A stretch of DNA of 64,000 nucleotides from AC-32 sp963766375 (GCA_963766375.1 CAVXZG010000019.1:186001-250000); one strand, 5' to 3'. Shown: positions 39,132 through 48,575, counted from the first letter of the stretch. Notes: a model not told the origin generated them from the sequence alone. Numbers and translations are program-made.

Positions 39132-40106
39132 ATGCCGGAGCTCGCCGGACGGACCGCAGACGCCTTCGAGGCGGGCGTTCGCGAGCACGAGGAGCGTTGG
39201 CTCTCGCCGCTTGCGGTGCGCTCCTTCGAGACGCGCGGGCGGGCGCAGGCCGAGGAGCCGTGCCTCCTGCGCACGCCGTTTCAGCGCGATCGCGACCGCA
39301 TCGTGCACACGAAGGCCTTCCGACGGCTGATGCACAAGACCCAGGTCTTCGTCGATCCGGCCGGTGACCATTACCGCACCCGGCTCACTCACACGCTCGA
39401 GACGACCGGGATCTCGCGCGGCGTCGCCCGCGCATTGCGGCTGAACGAGGACCTCGTCGAGGCGATCGGCCTCGGGCACGATCTCGGCCACCCGCCGTTC
39501 GGCCACGCCGGTGAGGAGGCGCTCGACGCGCTGCTGCAGGCTCGCTTCGAGCGGCGCTTTCACCACAACGAGCACTCCCTGCGCGTGGTGGACGTGCTCG
39601 AACGCGACGGCCGCGGGCTCAACCTGACGGCCGAGGTGCGCGACGGGATCCTCAACCACACGGGCCCCAACGAGCCGGACACGCTCGAGGGCAGGATCGT
39701 CCGCCTCGTCGACAGGGTCGCGTACATCAACCACGACATCGACGACGCGGTTCGCGCCGGCGTGCTCGACCCTGCCGAGCTGCCGCGGGAAGAGATCGAG
39801 TTGCTCGGACCGACCGGCTCGCGGCGCGTCGACGCTCTCGTCCACGACCTCGTCGAGACCTCGGAGCGCGCAGGCGACATCCGTCAGAGCGACGAGATCG
39901 GCGCGGCGATGCTGGCGCTGCGGAGCTTCATGTTCGACCGGGTCTACCTCGGGGACGGTGCCCGTGCCGAGCACGCCCGTGCGCACGCCACGGTGACGCG
40001 GATCTTCGATCACCTGATCGACCGCGGCGATCCCATCGAGGAGGTGATCGACTACGTCGCGGGCATGACCGATCGCTTCGCCCTCTCGTACGCCGAGTCG
40101 CTCTGA
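39132..40106 (+). CDS. dgt: deoxyguanosinetriphosphate triphosphohydrolase-like HD protein
   Basis: A 324-residue protein: RTPFQRDRDRIVHTKAFRRL, RTRLTHTLETTGISRG, then the HD motif EAIGLGHDLGHPPFGHAGE and FHHNEHSLRVVD, RLVDRVAYINHDIDDA. It hydrolyses dNTPs to nucleoside and triphosphate. The ATG is 7 bases after TAGGCT (39119-39124). It overlaps dnaG by one base (TGATG), the usual dgt-dnaG pairing. Confidence 0.92.
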   Translation: MPELAGRTADAFEAGVREHEERWLSPLAVRSFETRGRAQAEEPCLLRTPFQRDRDRIVHTKAFRRLMHKTQVFVDPAGDHYRTRLTHTLETTGISRGVARALRLNEDLVEAIGLGHDLGHPPFGHAGEEALDALLQARFERRFHHNEHSLRVVDVLERDGRGLNLTAEVRDGILNHTGPNEPDTLEGRIVRLVDRVAYINHDIDDAVRAGVLDPAELPREEIELLGPTGSRRVDALVHDLVETSERAGDIRQSDEIGAAMLALRSFMFDRVYLGDGARAEHARAHATVTRIFDHLIDRGDPIEEVIDYVAGMTDRFALSYAESL

Positions 40107-41756
40107 TGGCCAGGATCAAGGACGCATCGGTTCGCGAGGCCGTCGAGGCGGCGGACATGGTCGAGGTCGTGCAGGCCCGGACGCAGTTGCGCAAGGCAGG
40201 TGCGCGCTTCACCGGCCTCTGTCCCTTCCACGACGAGCGGACGCCGAGCTTCTCGGTCAACCCGCAGGACAAGCTCTACTACTGCTTCGGCTGCGGCGCC
40301 GGCGGCGACGTGATCAGCTTCGTCCGCGAGACCGAGCAGCTCGACTTCGCGCAGGCGGTCGAGTTCCTGGCCGAGCGCTTCCGCGTCACGCTCGAGTACG
40401 AGGAGTCCTCGCCCGAGCGTGAAGCCGAGCGCAGCCGCCGCGACCGGCTGCTGGCCTTGCTCGAGCAGGCGGCCAGCTTCTACGAGCGCTACCTCTGGGA
40501 AGCCGAGGCGGGCAAGCCGGCGCGCGAGTACCTGGAGAGCCGAGGCCTGGGTGAGGAGGTCTGCCACGAGTACCGGCTCGGGCTCGCCCCGGGCGGCGCG
40601 ACCTTGGCACGAAAGGCCCGCGAGAAGGGGTTCACCGGCCCCGAGCTCGCCGCCGCCGGTCTCGTCAACCGGCGCGGGAACGACTACTTCGCCGGCCGGC
40701 TGCTCTTCCCGCTGGCCGACCCGCGCGGGCGCGTGCGCGGGTTCCAGGCCCGCAAGCTGCGCGAGGACGATCCTCTGCGAGCGAAGTACGTCAACTCGCC
40801 CGAGGGTGAGCTCTTCCGCAAGGGCGACCTCCTCTACGGGCTCGACCGCGCGCGGACTGCGATGGCGAAGCAGGAGCGGGCGATCCTGGTCGAGGGAAAC
40901 CCCGACGTGCTCGCTCTCAGGCAGGCGGGTGTCGAGCCGGTCGCCGCCTCGATGGGGACGGCGCTGACGGAGAGGCAGCTGAAGGAGCTCTCGCGCCTGA
41001 CGCACAAGCTCTACCTCTGCTTCGACGGCGACGCGGCCGGCGAGGCGGCGACGCTGCGGGGGATGGAGCTGGCGGCCGCGCAGGGGTTCGACGTGCGCGT
41101 GGTCGCGCTGCCGCCTGGCGTGGACCCGGCCGACGCGCCCGAGGGCTTCGAGGAGCGGCTCGCCGGGGCCGAGAGCTACCTGGGCTACCGCGTCCGGCTC
41201 GAGATCGAGCGCGCGCCCGATCGGCAGGAGGCGTTCGTGCGCGTGCGCGAGGTGCTGTCGCGCTTCGACGAGGACTCGCCCTGAGCGGCAGGACGCCGTA
41301 CGCCTCGCCGCCGATCGGCTCGACCTGCCGAAGGAGACGCAGGCCGGCTTCGCCCCGAACCGAACCCGGCGCGCGACGGGGGAGATCTCGCCGCGGCTGC
41401 TGGAGAAGGGCTCTCGCCTCGAACGGGACGCGCTCGCCGGGGTCGCGGCGCATCCCGACCTGCGCGACCTCCTCGCCGAGCTCGCTCCGGAGCACTTCGA
41501 CGCGGAGCTGCACCGCCGCGCACGGGAGCACCTGCTCGATCCGGGCGAGCCGGATGCCGAGCTTGTGCCCTTGCTGGCTGAGCTCGACGCGCGGGCAGCC
41601 ACCGAGGGGATCGACGACGAGACGGCCAAGGAGCTGCTCCTGCGCCTGCGTGAGCGCCAGCTCCGCCGCGAGCTCGCCGCCGCCGACCCCGAGCGCACGA
41701 AGGAGCTCCAGGAACAGCTCGAGAGAGTCCGCGCGACCGCGGCGAATTTCGCCTAG
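40106..41756 (+). CDS. dnaG: DNA primase, one frame change at CCC TGA
   Basis: The N-terminal zinc domain is FTGLCPFHDERTPSFSVN with YYCFGCGAGGDVISFV (Cys/His zinc ligands). The core has EEVCHEYRLGLAPGG. The Toprim region is AILVEGNPDVLALRQAG and LCFDGDAAGEAAT. At 41277-41284 the frame meets CCC TGA after DEDS. One base on, the sequence continues ERQDAVRLAADRLDLPKETQ and a helicase-binding-type C-terminus to ATAANFA, TAG at 41754-41756. The total is 3n+1. Without the shift the protein would lose about 158 C-terminal residues. Most likely a sequence error, but see findings. Confidence 0.9.
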
Positions 41757-41789
41757 GCGCGGCTACACTTTGCCCTCGCTGAGCACCGT

Positions 41790-41864
<75 letters not shown>

Positions 41865-41959
41865 TTGAAAGCGCCTGCAACTCGTGAGCAGGCCGCAGGT
41901 ATCGTCCCGCCGCGAACTCTTCTCACCGGAACGTGTTCACGCCGGACGGAAGGACCAAC

Positions 41960-42523
41960 GTGCGTCGACGGTTGTTCGTAGCGCTTCTGGCCGCGGGTCT
42001 GCTTCTCGTCGCCGGATTCACTGCCGCCGCGGTCGCGAGCGGAGGGAGTCCATTCGCCCTCCTCGAGGATCAATCCAGGACGGCGGACGAGACGACCACC
42101 GCTCAGGGCACGCTCGATCGAACGACGACGGAAAAAGCGACTTCGACAGAGTCAACCGAGGACGAATCGAGCGAGACTGAATCGGCCGAGGACCAGAAGG
42201 CGCAGGAAAAGACCACGACCGACGTGACCACGTCGAGTCAGAAGGTGACGATCTGCCACCACACGGGCTCGACGAAGCACCCGTTCCACCCGATCACTGT
42301 CGACGAGCACGCGGTCCCGGCGCACACGGGTCACGGGGACACGGTCGGCGCTTGCCCGGCGATCACGGCGAGCGCCGCCCCCGCTGCGAAACACGGGAAG
42401 CCGAAGCACTCCAGCGGCAAAGCGAAGGGCGCCGGCCGCTCAGAGCGCTCGGAGCAGGGCCAAAAACACGGCAACGGCCAGTCTCATCGACCCGAGAAAC
42501 ACGCCGGCCGACCTAACCGCTAA
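41960..42523 (+). CDS. secreted Thr/Lys-rich protein with ICHxTG-type motif
   Basis: A 187-residue protein. Signal peptide: LFVALLAAGLLLVAGFTAAAVA. Then a low-complexity Thr/Glu/Ser stretch (about 60 residues). A conserved-looking module KVTICHHTGSTKHPFHPITV...VPAHTGHGDTVGACP with two Cys and many His follows, ending in a His/Lys/Gly-rich tail. Modules of this kind occur in many secreted bacterial proteins with unknown function. Metal binding by the His is plausible. The GTG at 41960 has GGAAGGA 5 bases upstream; an earlier GTG at 41933 lacks one. Confidence 0.6.
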   Translation: MRRRLFVALLAAGLLLVAGFTAAAVASGGSPFALLEDQSRTADETTTAQGTLDRTTTEKATSTESTEDESSETESAEDQKAQEKTTTDVTTSSQKVTICHHTGSTKHPFHPITVDEHAVPAHTGHGDTVGACPAITASAAPAAKHGKPKHSSGKAKGAGRSERSEQGQKHGNGQSHRPEKHAGRPNR

Positions 42524-42571
42524 GCCTCGCGCGGCTCCGTTGTGGAAAACCTGTGGAGAGCGTGCCGCAAT

Positions 42572-42829
42572 TCACGTACGGCCGGACGCGCCCCGTCTCC
42601 GAAGACTGTCGATCCAACGCTCGGGGCTCGCGTCGAGCGCGCTCGGCGCCTCATCCGGGCCGGGCTCACGCGCATGCCACAGGTCGACGTTCAGGAGCTC
42701 GATCTCCTCGATCAGCATGAGGATCGCCTTGCCGGCCGCTCGTAGCTCGTCGCGCTTGTCGCTGGACAACCCGTCGCCCCAGGCCCTCAGCATCTCGAGC
42801 TTCTGTTCGTCGAGACGGTCCGTCACCAA
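42572..42829 (-). CDS. small hypothetical helical protein
   Basis: An 85-residue protein, mostly helical and charged: MVTDRLDEQKLEMLRAWGDG, SDKRDELRAAGKAILMLIEE, LLNVDLWHAREPG. Start GTG with GGGGGAG upstream on the minus strand. No membrane segment. The codon pattern is good for the window and nothing else occupies this stretch, but the family is unknown. Confidence 0.5.
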   Translation of the reverse strand: MVTDRLDEQKLEMLRAWGDGLSSDKRDELRAAGKAILMLIEEIELLNVDLWHAREPGPDEAPSALDASPERWIDSLRRRGASGRT

Positions 42830-42901
42830 GGACTCCCCCGCTGCCGCTTTCGGAATGAGGAGGTTCTCACACCTGGAGCTTCAGGGCGAGCTTTCCTTGG
42901 G

Positions 42902-43063
42902 TCAGTGGCCGCAGGAGCAGACTGTCTCGCCCAGTCTGCGCCGCTCGAACTGAAGCCCACAGCGGGCGCAGGTCGGCGGCAGCAGCTCGGCTCGAACGAA
43001 GAGGGCGCGCATCAGAGTGGCCCAAAAGGCCAGGTATGGCACGACGATCGCGGGCGAGTTCAT
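42902..43063 (-). CDS. 53-residue membrane protein with zinc-ribbon tail
   Basis: The minus-strand ATG at 43061-43063 opens 53 codons ending in TGA at 42902-42904. It has a hydrophobic N-terminus MNSPAIVVPYLAFWATLMRAL, then a likely zinc site: PPTCARCGLQFERRR and ETVCSCGH (CxxC plus CxC and His). The combination of one membrane helix and a four-ligand ribbon in so short a reading frame is unlikely by chance. Unknown function. Confidence 0.5.
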   Translation of the reverse strand: MNSPAIVVPYLAFWATLMRALFVRAELLPPTCARCGLQFERRRLGETVCSCGH

Positions 43064-43118
43064 GTCCCGGTTTATCGGCCGCTGCGGGCCGGTGGTTTAG
43101 CGCCGGTAGAATGACTGC

Positions 43119-43349
43119 GTGAGCTGGCTGTCGGTCGCGCTCCTTGCCTGCGCCGTCGTGGCGGTGATCGGCGCGGAGTGGCCGAGGCTCGGCGAGAGGG
43201 TCGGGCTCGAGGCTCGCCGGAAGCGCGAACGCGCCAAGCGGAAGTCCCAGCTGAAGCTGCTGCGCACCGAGAGCGACGACTTCGCCGCCAGCGTCGAGCG
43301 CGACCTCGAGCAGTTGCCGACGCTGGAAGACTTCGACCGGAAGAACTAA
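43119..43349 (+). CDS. small membrane-anchored hypothetical protein
   Basis: A 76-residue protein with an N-terminal helix (WLSVALLACAVVAVIGAEW), then a basic, coiled region (EARRKRERAKRKSQLKLL) and an acidic end (LPTLEDFDRKN). The GTG lies 6 bases after TAGAAT (43107-43112), a leaderless-type start. Its TAA overlaps the convergent protease stop by 4 bases (CTAA at 43346-43349). Confidence 0.55.
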   Translation: MSWLSVALLACAVVAVIGAEWPRLGERVGLEARRKRERAKRKSQLKLLRTESDDFAASVERDLEQLPTLEDFDRKN

Positions 43350-45810
43350 CGCACCACGAAGGTCGTGGCCAGACGGCGCGTGTTGGGAAGCGTGGCGTTC
43401 GCGTCTTCGGTGTTCTTGGTCTCCTGGTAGTCGGAGACGGTGAAGACCAGCCGGTGCCGGCCGGCAGACAGCCGCCCGAGGCCGACCTGGACGAGGCCTC
43501 TCGATGGTGAGTAGCGGATCGGCCGGAAGTGCCCGTCGACCTCGGCGAGGATCGAGCTCGGCTCCACACCCGAGCCCCGGTCGGCCACGACGAGTCGGAG
43601 GCGATCGCCTCGGGAGACCACGCGTGTCCTCAGGAGGGCGGTCGGCGGCGCGGTGTCGTCGACCCAGAAGCGAAAGGTGAAGCTCCCGGCGGCCTTGCGG
43701 CTCGGCGTGTCGAAGACGAGGTCGTAGCGGCCGGGATTGGGGCGGAAGACCCCGACCACGGGCTCGATTCCGTAGAAGCCGGGCTGGTACGGGTTGATCC
43801 GGATCGGCAGCGCCGGGAAGCCGGTGAGGCGGTCCTCGTTGCCGCCGCGTACCAGCCGCGGTGAAACGTGCGAGCCGCGCGCGTGCGAGAGGATCACCGC
43901 CCCCGCGTTGGCGACGGGCCGGCGGAGTACGAAGCGGAACACCTGCTCCGGCCCGAGCAGGCGCGTGGTCAGGCCAAGAGCACCGGGGCTCGCGGGGTAG
44001 CGGTACGACGAGACGAGAGCGCGGCCCTTGCGCGTGTCGCCGCGGTAGACCCCGGTCCGTCGCAGCAGCTGCCGCGGCTCGCGCTCGAGCCGAGGCACGG
44101 TCACGCGGAGCCAGTACGGGATCCGCCGCGTCTGGCCGCCCCGCGTGAGGACGACGAAGCCGCTCCCGTCACCTGCCGGAGCGCGGGGCGAGACCGCGGC
44201 GCGGAGGGTGAGTGTCCCCGGGACGGGCCGCGCCTCTGCCTTCAGCGCGACACCGCGTGAGCGGCTCAGCTGCCGCACCGCGACCGCCCAGGCGCCCGCT
44301 CCGCCCCCGGCATCCGAGAGCGCAACGCGCAGCGTCACTGCCGGCCTCGCCGCAGGAGGCCGAACGAGAGGCTCGTCGGCCTGGCGAAGACGAGCGGCTG
44401 GTCGGCGCGCGGAAGCCAGATCATTCCGCCGCCTTCGCGGGTGGGCGGCGTCTCGCCTCGGCTTCGTGTGTTGCCCTTGACCGGTCCGCCGGTGAGTACG
44501 AGCGCCGACTTGACCTGCGCCACGGTCCACGCCGGGTGCCGCTGGAGGAGCAACGCCGCCGCGCCGGCGGTGTGCGGTGCCGCCATGCTCGTCCCGTCGA
44601 AGTACCGCCACGAGCCGTCGCGTGCGGGAACCGACGAGAGCACGGCGACGCCGGGCGCGGTCACGTCGGGCTTCAGCAACAGCGAGATGGGCGCCGGGCC
44701 TCCCGACGAGAACTCGGCGATCAGCCCGGACTTCGTCGCAGCCGCCGCGGTGATCGCCTTCGCCGCCGAGCCGGGCGAATCGATCGAGCCGGGGCCGAGC
44801 GCGTCGAACTCGTTCCCGGCCGCGATCACCGGCACGACGCCCGCGTCAGCCGCGGCATTGATCGCCTGGACGACGATGTCGCGCGACGGCGTGATCTCCG
44901 GCTCGCCCAGCGAGAGGTTGATCACGTCCATCCCGTCGCGGACGGCGCGCTCGATCCCCGCCACGATCTCGGGCGAGTTGCCGTCGAGCCCGAAGGCGGC
45001 CGTCGGGATCGTCAGGACGCGGTAGTTGCCGATGTACGCGCGCGGCGCGATCCCGGAGACCTTCACGGGGCCGTCCGGTCCCGGCGCGGTCGTGTCGTGG
45101 TCGCCGGCGGCGATCCCGGCGACATGCGTGCCGTGCTCGGACTCGGTCGGGTCGAAGGGCAGCCGGGCGTAGCGCCAGTTCGCTCCGGGCGGCGGAAAGG
45201 AGCGCGCGACGATCACCTTCGCCGTCGCGTAGGCGCGGTTGCCCTTCGGGTAGCCGGGCGGCATCGTGAAGCCGGCGGGGGAGAGGAATGGGTGCGATTG
45301 GTCGACGCCGTCGTCGATCACGCCGATCTTGATCCCGTCGCCCGCGGTTGCGAGTGTCGGGCCCCAGAGCTCGGGCGCTCCGATCACGGACGGGCTCCGG
45401 AACAGGGTTCGGCGGTAGTGGACCGCTGTGTAGACGTGCGCCACTCCCGGGAGCGCCGCGATCCGCTTTGCCGCGGCGGGCGGCGCGACGACGGCGAGCC
45501 CGTTCAGCACGACGCTGTAGCGCCAGCGCACGCTGGCGCTGGGGACGGCCCGCCGGATTTCCGCGACGAGCGCGTTCTGGTCGTGGGAGAGCCGACGGAG
45601 GTACGAAACGCTCGCCGGGGTGCGCAGTGCCAGCCGGCCGGAGTGCAGGAAGCCGCGTCCCCGCAGCGACGCCTGCGCGAGCGGCGCCGCCGTGAGCGTC
45701 ACGACGAACTCGGCAGGGGACTGAGGCGAAGGCGCGAGGACACCCGCCGACGAGGCCGCAAGCGGCAGTGCCAGGCCGGACACGGCAAGCAGAAGTAGAC
45801 CCCGTCGCAA
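43346..45810 (-). CDS. secreted subtilisin-family serine protease, one frame change in the C-terminal half
   Basis: The signal peptide is LLLLAVSGLALPLAASSAG. The pro-region includes LPGVAHVYTAVHYRR. The S8 triad is intact: Asp in GIKIGVIDDGVDQSHPF, His in ESEHGTHVAGIAAGDHD, Ser in YFDGTSMAAPHTAGAAAL. After SFGLLRRGRQ a TGA is met at about 44338 (CAGTGACG). One base back the frame continues VTLRVALSDAGGGAGAW through beta-rich domains to RRLATTFVVR at 43346. The span is 3n+2, so one base seems to be missing. The TTG at 45810 starts the signal peptide; the open frame upstream runs through the antisense of tRNA-Leu. About 821 residues when joined. Confidence 0.8.
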
Positions 45811-45863
45811 GCCGAAATGGTACGCGTAGCGGCCCGAAGGCGTCGGTACACTGTGGTCGCCAA

Positions 45864-45947
45864 GCGGATGTGGCGGAATTGGTAGACGCGCACGGTTCAG
45901 GGCCGTGTGGGCGCAAGCCCGTGGAGGTTCAAGTCCTCTCATCCGCA
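45864..45947 (+). tRNA. tRNA-Leu (anticodon CAG)
   Basis: Class II tRNA with a long variable arm. Acceptor GCGGATG (45864-45870) pairs with CATCCGC (45940-45946), anticodon loop TTCAGGG, T-loop GTTCAAGTC, discriminator A at 45947. Divergent from the protease gene. Confidence 0.95.
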
Positions 45948-45973
45948 TCTGGCTAGATCGACGGGGGCCCACG

Positions 45974-46900
45974 ATGGACGTGCGAGGTCGCGCAGAAGGG
46001 CAGACGAGGATCTGGCTTGCCGTGTTCCTCCTCGCTGCGGCGTTCCTCCCGGCCGCGGCGGGTGGTGGAACGCTGGGCGCTTCGCCCGAGACGACGATCA
46101 CCTCCGGCCCCGAGTCGAGCGTCGCCACGGGCTCGGCCACGTTCTCGTTCACGAGTAGCCAGGCCGGCTCGAGGTTCGCATGCGCTCTTGACGCAGGCCC
46201 GTTCAGCGACTGCGTCTCGCCCCAGACGCTCTCGGTTCCCGACGGCTTGCACCACTTCTACGTGACTGCGATCAACAACGGCGACGTGGATCCCACGCCC
46301 GCCGTCTGGACGTGGACGGCAGACACAAAGCCCCCGTCTGCGGTACGCGGTCGCCGGACGGTCCTCGGCTATCGGAAGCTCGTGCTCTCTTGGGGAGCGC
46401 TGAGCACCGCCGGCGCCGACGGCGTCGTCGTCCGCCGAAGCACCAAGCGGGACAAGGCTCCGAGCGTCGAGGTGTATCGCGGGTCAGGCTCGAGCTACGC
46501 GGACACGAAGTTCGACAACGGGGTCTACCACCGCTACCGGATCATCGCCTCCGATCGAGCCGGGAACCTCTCCCCGGCCGTGGACATAGTGGTCGGTCCG
46601 GCAGCGCTGCTGGTCGCGCCCAGGGACGGGGCCCGCGTGAGTGCACCACCGTCCCTTCGCTGGCGCGAGGTTCCAGGCGCGGGCTACTACAACGTGCAGC
46701 TCTTCCGGCGCGGGGGCAAGCTCCTCAGCGCCTGGCCACGCTCGCCGCGGTTGAAGATCTCCGGGAGCTGGACGTATCTCGGCCATCGCTACCGGCTGAC
46801 TCGCGGGCACTACACCTGGTTCGTCTGGCCCGGCTTCGGGCCACTTGCGCGCGGCAAGTACGGCTCGCTGCTCGGGCAAGGCTCGTTCGACGTGACCTAG
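45974..46900 (+). CDS. secreted protein with Ig/Fn3-like domains
   Basis: A 308-residue protein. The signal peptide is IWLAVFLLAAAFLPAAAGGG. An Ig-like domain follows with two Cys (SSQAGSRFACALDAGPFSDC), of a type repeated in actinobacterial exported proteins. Then come a fibronectin-like domain (PPSAVRGRRTVLGYRKLVLS, YHRYRIIASDRAGNLSPA) and a further beta domain (SAPPSLRWREVPGAGYYNVQ). It probably binds a ligand or cell surface; no catalytic motif is seen. The ATG is at 45974, 27 bases after tRNA-Leu. Confidence 0.65.
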   Translation: MDVRGRAEGQTRIWLAVFLLAAAFLPAAAGGGTLGASPETTITSGPESSVATGSATFSFTSSQAGSRFACALDAGPFSDCVSPQTLSVPDGLHHFYVTAINNGDVDPTPAVWTWTADTKPPSAVRGRRTVLGYRKLVLSWGALSTAGADGVVVRRSTKRDKAPSVEVYRGSGSSYADTKFDNGVYHRYRIIASDRAGNLSPAVDIVVGPAALLVAPRDGARVSAPPSLRWREVPGAGYYNVQLFRRGGKLLSAWPRSPRLKISGSWTYLGHRYRLTRGHYTWFVWPGFGPLARGKYGSLLGQGSFDVT

Positions 46901-46914
46901 GTGGGAGGGCTTGA

Positions 46915-47352
46915 CTAACGAAGCGCGGCGAGCACTTCGTCCGCGTGGCTGTCCGGGTCGACCCGGCGCAGGACCCGCGAGACGTTGCCCTCGGCGTCGA
47001 TCACGAAGGTCGAGCGCTCGTAGGAGTTCTTGCCCTCCTGCGCGACCCCGTACGGCTCGCCGAGCTTGTGCTCGGGGTCGGCGAGCAGCGTGAACGGCAG
47101 CGAATACTTCGACTTGAAGCGCTCGTGTGAGGCCTTTGTGTCGGCGCTGATCCCGAAGACCGCGGCGCCGGCGCGCTCGAACTCGCCGTAGGCATCGCGA
47201 ATGCCACAGGCCTGGCGCGTGCAACCGGGCGTGTCGTCCTTGGGATAGAAGTAGAGAACAACGGGCTGCCCGCGCAGGTCGGAGAGCTTGACGGTCTCGC
47301 CGCTGTCGCTCTCGAGCTCGAAATCGGGTGCCGGCTTGCCTTCTTCGACCAC
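46915..47352 (-). CDS. bcp: thiol peroxidase / bacterioferritin comigratory protein
   Basis: A 145-residue peroxiredoxin. The peroxidatic Cys is in PKDDTPGCTRQACGIRD with the resolving Cys five residues on, the atypical BCP arrangement. VVLYFYP and FGISADTKASHERFKSKY are also typical. It reduces hydroperoxides using thioredoxin. Stand-alone, convergent with the Ig-like gene. Confidence 0.92.
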   Translation of the reverse strand: MVEEGKPAPDFELESDSGETVKLSDLRGQPVVLYFYPKDDTPGCTRQACGIRDAYGEFERAGAAVFGISADTKASHERFKSKYSLPFTLLADPEHKLGEPYGVAQEGKNSYERSTFVIDAEGNVSRVLRRVDPDSHADEVLAALR

Positions 47353-47379
47353 GCCGGGACTCTAGCTACGCTGGGTCGA

Positions 47380-47760
47380 GTGAGACGCGCCTTCCGTGAC
47401 ATGAACCCGACGCTGCGCGGCTTCCTCGTGATCGCGCTGGTCGCGGTGGTGATCGTCGTGCTTCAGCTCGAGACAACGCTGACGGCGCTCTTCCTGCTGG
47501 CCCGGATCGCGTTCTTCCTCGCGATCGCCTACTTCGTCTACCTGATGTGGCGCGATCGGCGGGAGGCGATCTCGATGTGGTCGGCCCGCTCGCGCGCGGT
47601 CTTCTACGGCTCGGCGGTGGTCCTGGTCGTCAACGTGGGCGCCCGCTTCTTCGTGCCCGTCGGGAACGGCTTGAACCTGATCGCCTTCCTGGCGGTCTTC
47701 GTGCTCTGCGGCTTCGCGATGTGGCGGGTCTGGCGCGACGAGCACACGTACTCGTACTAG
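47380..47760 (+). CDS. membrane protein of unknown function, four predicted helices
   Basis: A 126-residue protein with hydrophobic segments GFLVIALVAVVIVVLQ, LLARIAFFLAIAYFVYLM, FYGSAVVLVVNVGARFF and LIAFLAVFVLCGFAMWRVW. The GTG at 47380 lies 7 bases after TACGCT. Divergent from bcp. Family not recognised. Confidence 0.6.
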   Translation: MRRAFRDMNPTLRGFLVIALVAVVIVVLQLETTLTALFLLARIAFFLAIAYFVYLMWRDRREAISMWSARSRAVFYGSAVVLVVNVGARFFVPVGNGLNLIAFLAVFVLCGFAMWRVWRDEHTYSY

Positions 47761-47873
47761 CCGGCCTTGACAATAAAGACTGTTACAAGCTCGCTTGAAC
47801 GCTGGCACAGAAACAGGATCGCAGTGGTAACCGAGCGCAAAGACCAAGTAACAGACTGTTACTTGAGCGGTCG
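47761..47873. other. palindrome-bearing spacer between convergent genes
   Basis: This 113-base spacer has lower GC than its surroundings. It contains a consensus-like TTGACA (47767-47772), a 10-mer AGACTGTTAC repeated at 47777-47786 and 47853-47862, and a perfect inverted repeat with 9-base arms CAAGTAACA and TGTTACTTG (47845-47865). It could be a two-way terminator, an operator, or a remnant of a lost regulator-promoter unit. Confidence 0.5.
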
Positions 47874-48561
47874 CTAAGGGTGATGGAGACGCTGGCCCGT
47901 CGAGCTCGTCGAGGGCCTCGCGGATCTCCACGTGCCGTCCGACGAATATCGGCGTGTCTCGCTCGGTGTAGCGGCTCGCCTCCGAGTCGCGCAGCGTCAG
48001 CATCAGGTGCATGAAGTCGGAGGGCTCGTCGCACTCGAAGGCGGTCATGAACTCCTGGTCGTCGATCCCGAACGAATACGTCGTGTGGTTGACGATCGTC
48101 TCGAACTCGTGCCCGACCTGCATGTGCTCGTTCATCGCGCGCTGCCGGTCCTCCTGGGGAAGCGAGTACCACGAGCGCAGCTTCACGAAGGGGTAGACGA
48201 CGAGGTAGGGCGAGCCCTTCGGCATCACCTGCCGCGGCTTGCGGGCCTTCGTGTACTCCGAGGCCTTCGTGGTCGCGAGGTAGGAGTAGGGCGTGGAGAG
48301 CCAGCCGGCGAGCGGCGTCGCGTTCAGCGCGGCGCCGAGCTCGCCGAGGTCTTCGTAGCGCTCGGTGATCTTCCAGAGGAAGAAGTCGGCGTCGGGCCGC
48401 ACGCCGCCGACCGAGTAGGCGCGCAACGAGGCCATCCGGCCGGCCCAGTCCTCGACGGCCTCGGCAAACGCGTCCTTGCCGGCGCTGCGCTCCTCGATCG
48501 GGAGCCGGCGCCAGGCGGGATCCACCTTGAAGAACGTGTACGCGACGTACTGCCCGGCCAC
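47874..48561 (-). CDS. hemQ: coproheme decarboxylase (chlorite-dismutase family), frame change near the 3' end
   Basis: The ChdC/HemQ-type sequence starts VAGQYVAYTFFKVDPAWRRL, then FFLWKITERYEDLGELG, YSYLATTKASEYTKA, LVVYPFVKLRSWYSLPQEDR, and the proximal His region QVGHEFETIVNHTTYSFGID, ending DTPIFVGRHVEIREALDEL. There the open frame runs on with no family sense. One base over it gives TGQRLHHP and TAG at 47874-47876, a natural end. The length is 3n+1, so one extra base near 47905. The enzyme converts coproheme to heme b in the actinobacterial pathway. About 228 residues after correction. Confidence 0.85.
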
Positions 48562-48575
48562 GGCGAGAAGCCTAG

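Noticed and set aside
41280..41284. Selenocysteine reading of the dnaG TGA
   Set aside because: The frame after TGA is not protein-like, whereas the +1 frame continues DnaG. No SECIS-like hairpin is evident and Sec is not known in DnaG.
45811..46152. N-terminal extension of the subtilase
   Set aside because: It translates the antisense of tRNA-Leu (a tell-tale RGLEPPRA-like string) and of the Ig-like gene. The signal peptide begins at 45810.
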